Shown piece by piece: positions 5,669 through 5,817 of a DNA stretch of 5,817 nt; within the stretch, counting starts at the first letter, position 1; each line of letters opens with the position of its first letter. Below the pieces are notes generated by a model. The model had not been told where the DNA came from, made no database searches, and worked only from the letters and a program-made list of their open reading frames with translations. The position numbers and the translations under genes were made by a program. Source of the DNA: Sphingomonadaceae bacterium (lineage in GTDB: Bacteria; Pseudomonadota; Alphaproteobacteria; Sphingomonadales; Sphingomonadaceae); contig JACFNY010000109.1 in assembly GCA_019454625.1 (NCBI GenBank), forward strand, positions 1,049-6,865, in the 5' to 3' direction.

Positions 5669-5817
5669 TCAACGGTTTCGCACCTTGATGCCCGCCGCGC
5701 GCATCGCCGCGCGCGCTTCGCCGATCGTCACCTCGCCGAAGTGGAAGATGGAGGCGGCGAGCACGGCCGAGGCGTGGCCCTCGCGCACGCCCTCCACGAG
5801 ATGTGCGACGTTGCCGA
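5669..5817 (-). CDS. hisF: Imidazole glycerol phosphate synthase subunit HisF (C-terminal part)
   Basis: The last 48 codons of hisF are present; the gene enters from the right edge. Seen: [22 protein letters not shown], read here in two parts as [10 protein letters not shown] and [12 protein letters not shown], which is the end of the (beta/alpha)8 barrel and very typical of HisF, followed by a short Ala/Arg-rich end (AAGIKVRNR) and TGA at 5669-5671. HisF is the cyclase subunit that, with HisH, turns PRFAR plus ammonia into imidazole glycerol phosphate and AICAR. This links histidine and purine synthesis. No in-window start exists because of truncation. Confidence 0.95.
   Translation of the reverse strand, partial: GNVAHLVEGVREGHASAVLAASIFHFGEVTIGEARAAMRAAGIKVRNR

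Noticed and set aside
1..5817. A novel multi-gene system such as a defence island, biosynthetic cluster or mobile element
   Set aside because: All genes fall into known housekeeping or transport families, spacing is chromosomal in style, and no transposase, integrase, toxin-antitoxin pair, array or terminal repeats are visible.

Overview
This is a GC-rich window with dense, short-spaced genes and strong third-position G/C bias. Gene content and gene order (hisF-hisE-HIT, an alphaproteobacterial-type adenosine kinase, an EI24 membrane protein, queG) point to an alphaproteobacterium. A sphingomonad-like organism is my best guess, inferred from protein style and not from a marker gene.

Layout from left to right: (1) the 5' part of an ABC transporter ATPase of the NatA-like type on the minus strand, running off the left edge; (2) queG, epoxyqueuosine reductase, on the plus strand, divergent from the ABC gene across 57 bases; (3) an EI24/CysZ-like membrane protein on the minus strand, whose 3' end overlaps the 3' end of queG tail to tail by 135 bases; (4) a PfkB-family kinase, probably adenosine kinase, on the plus strand, divergent from the EI24 gene; (5) a very strong hairpin that ends both the kinase and the converging transporter, and whose right arm contains the transporter stop codon; (6) a 12-helix APC-superfamily amino acid permease on the minus strand, with a recognisable upstream promoter region; (7) a minus-strand histidine-operon tail, hisF (C-terminus only) - hisE - HIT-family hydrolase, with hisE and HIT two bases apart.

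The genes fall into separate functional units: tRNA queuosine modification (queG), histidine biosynthesis (hisF, hisE), purine salvage (kinase, and loosely the HIT nucleotide hydrolase), and transport (ABC ATPase, APC permease, EI24 protein). They do not form one pathway. I see no RNA genes, mobile elements, CRISPR arrays or phage genes.

I found no evidence of an undescribed multi-gene system; this reads as ordinary chromosomal core. The points worth a second look are local. They are the queG C-terminal tail made from antisense of a membrane-helix gene, the bidirectional terminator that absorbs a stop codon, two dyad elements at the permease promoter, and short in-phase repeats inside membrane segments.
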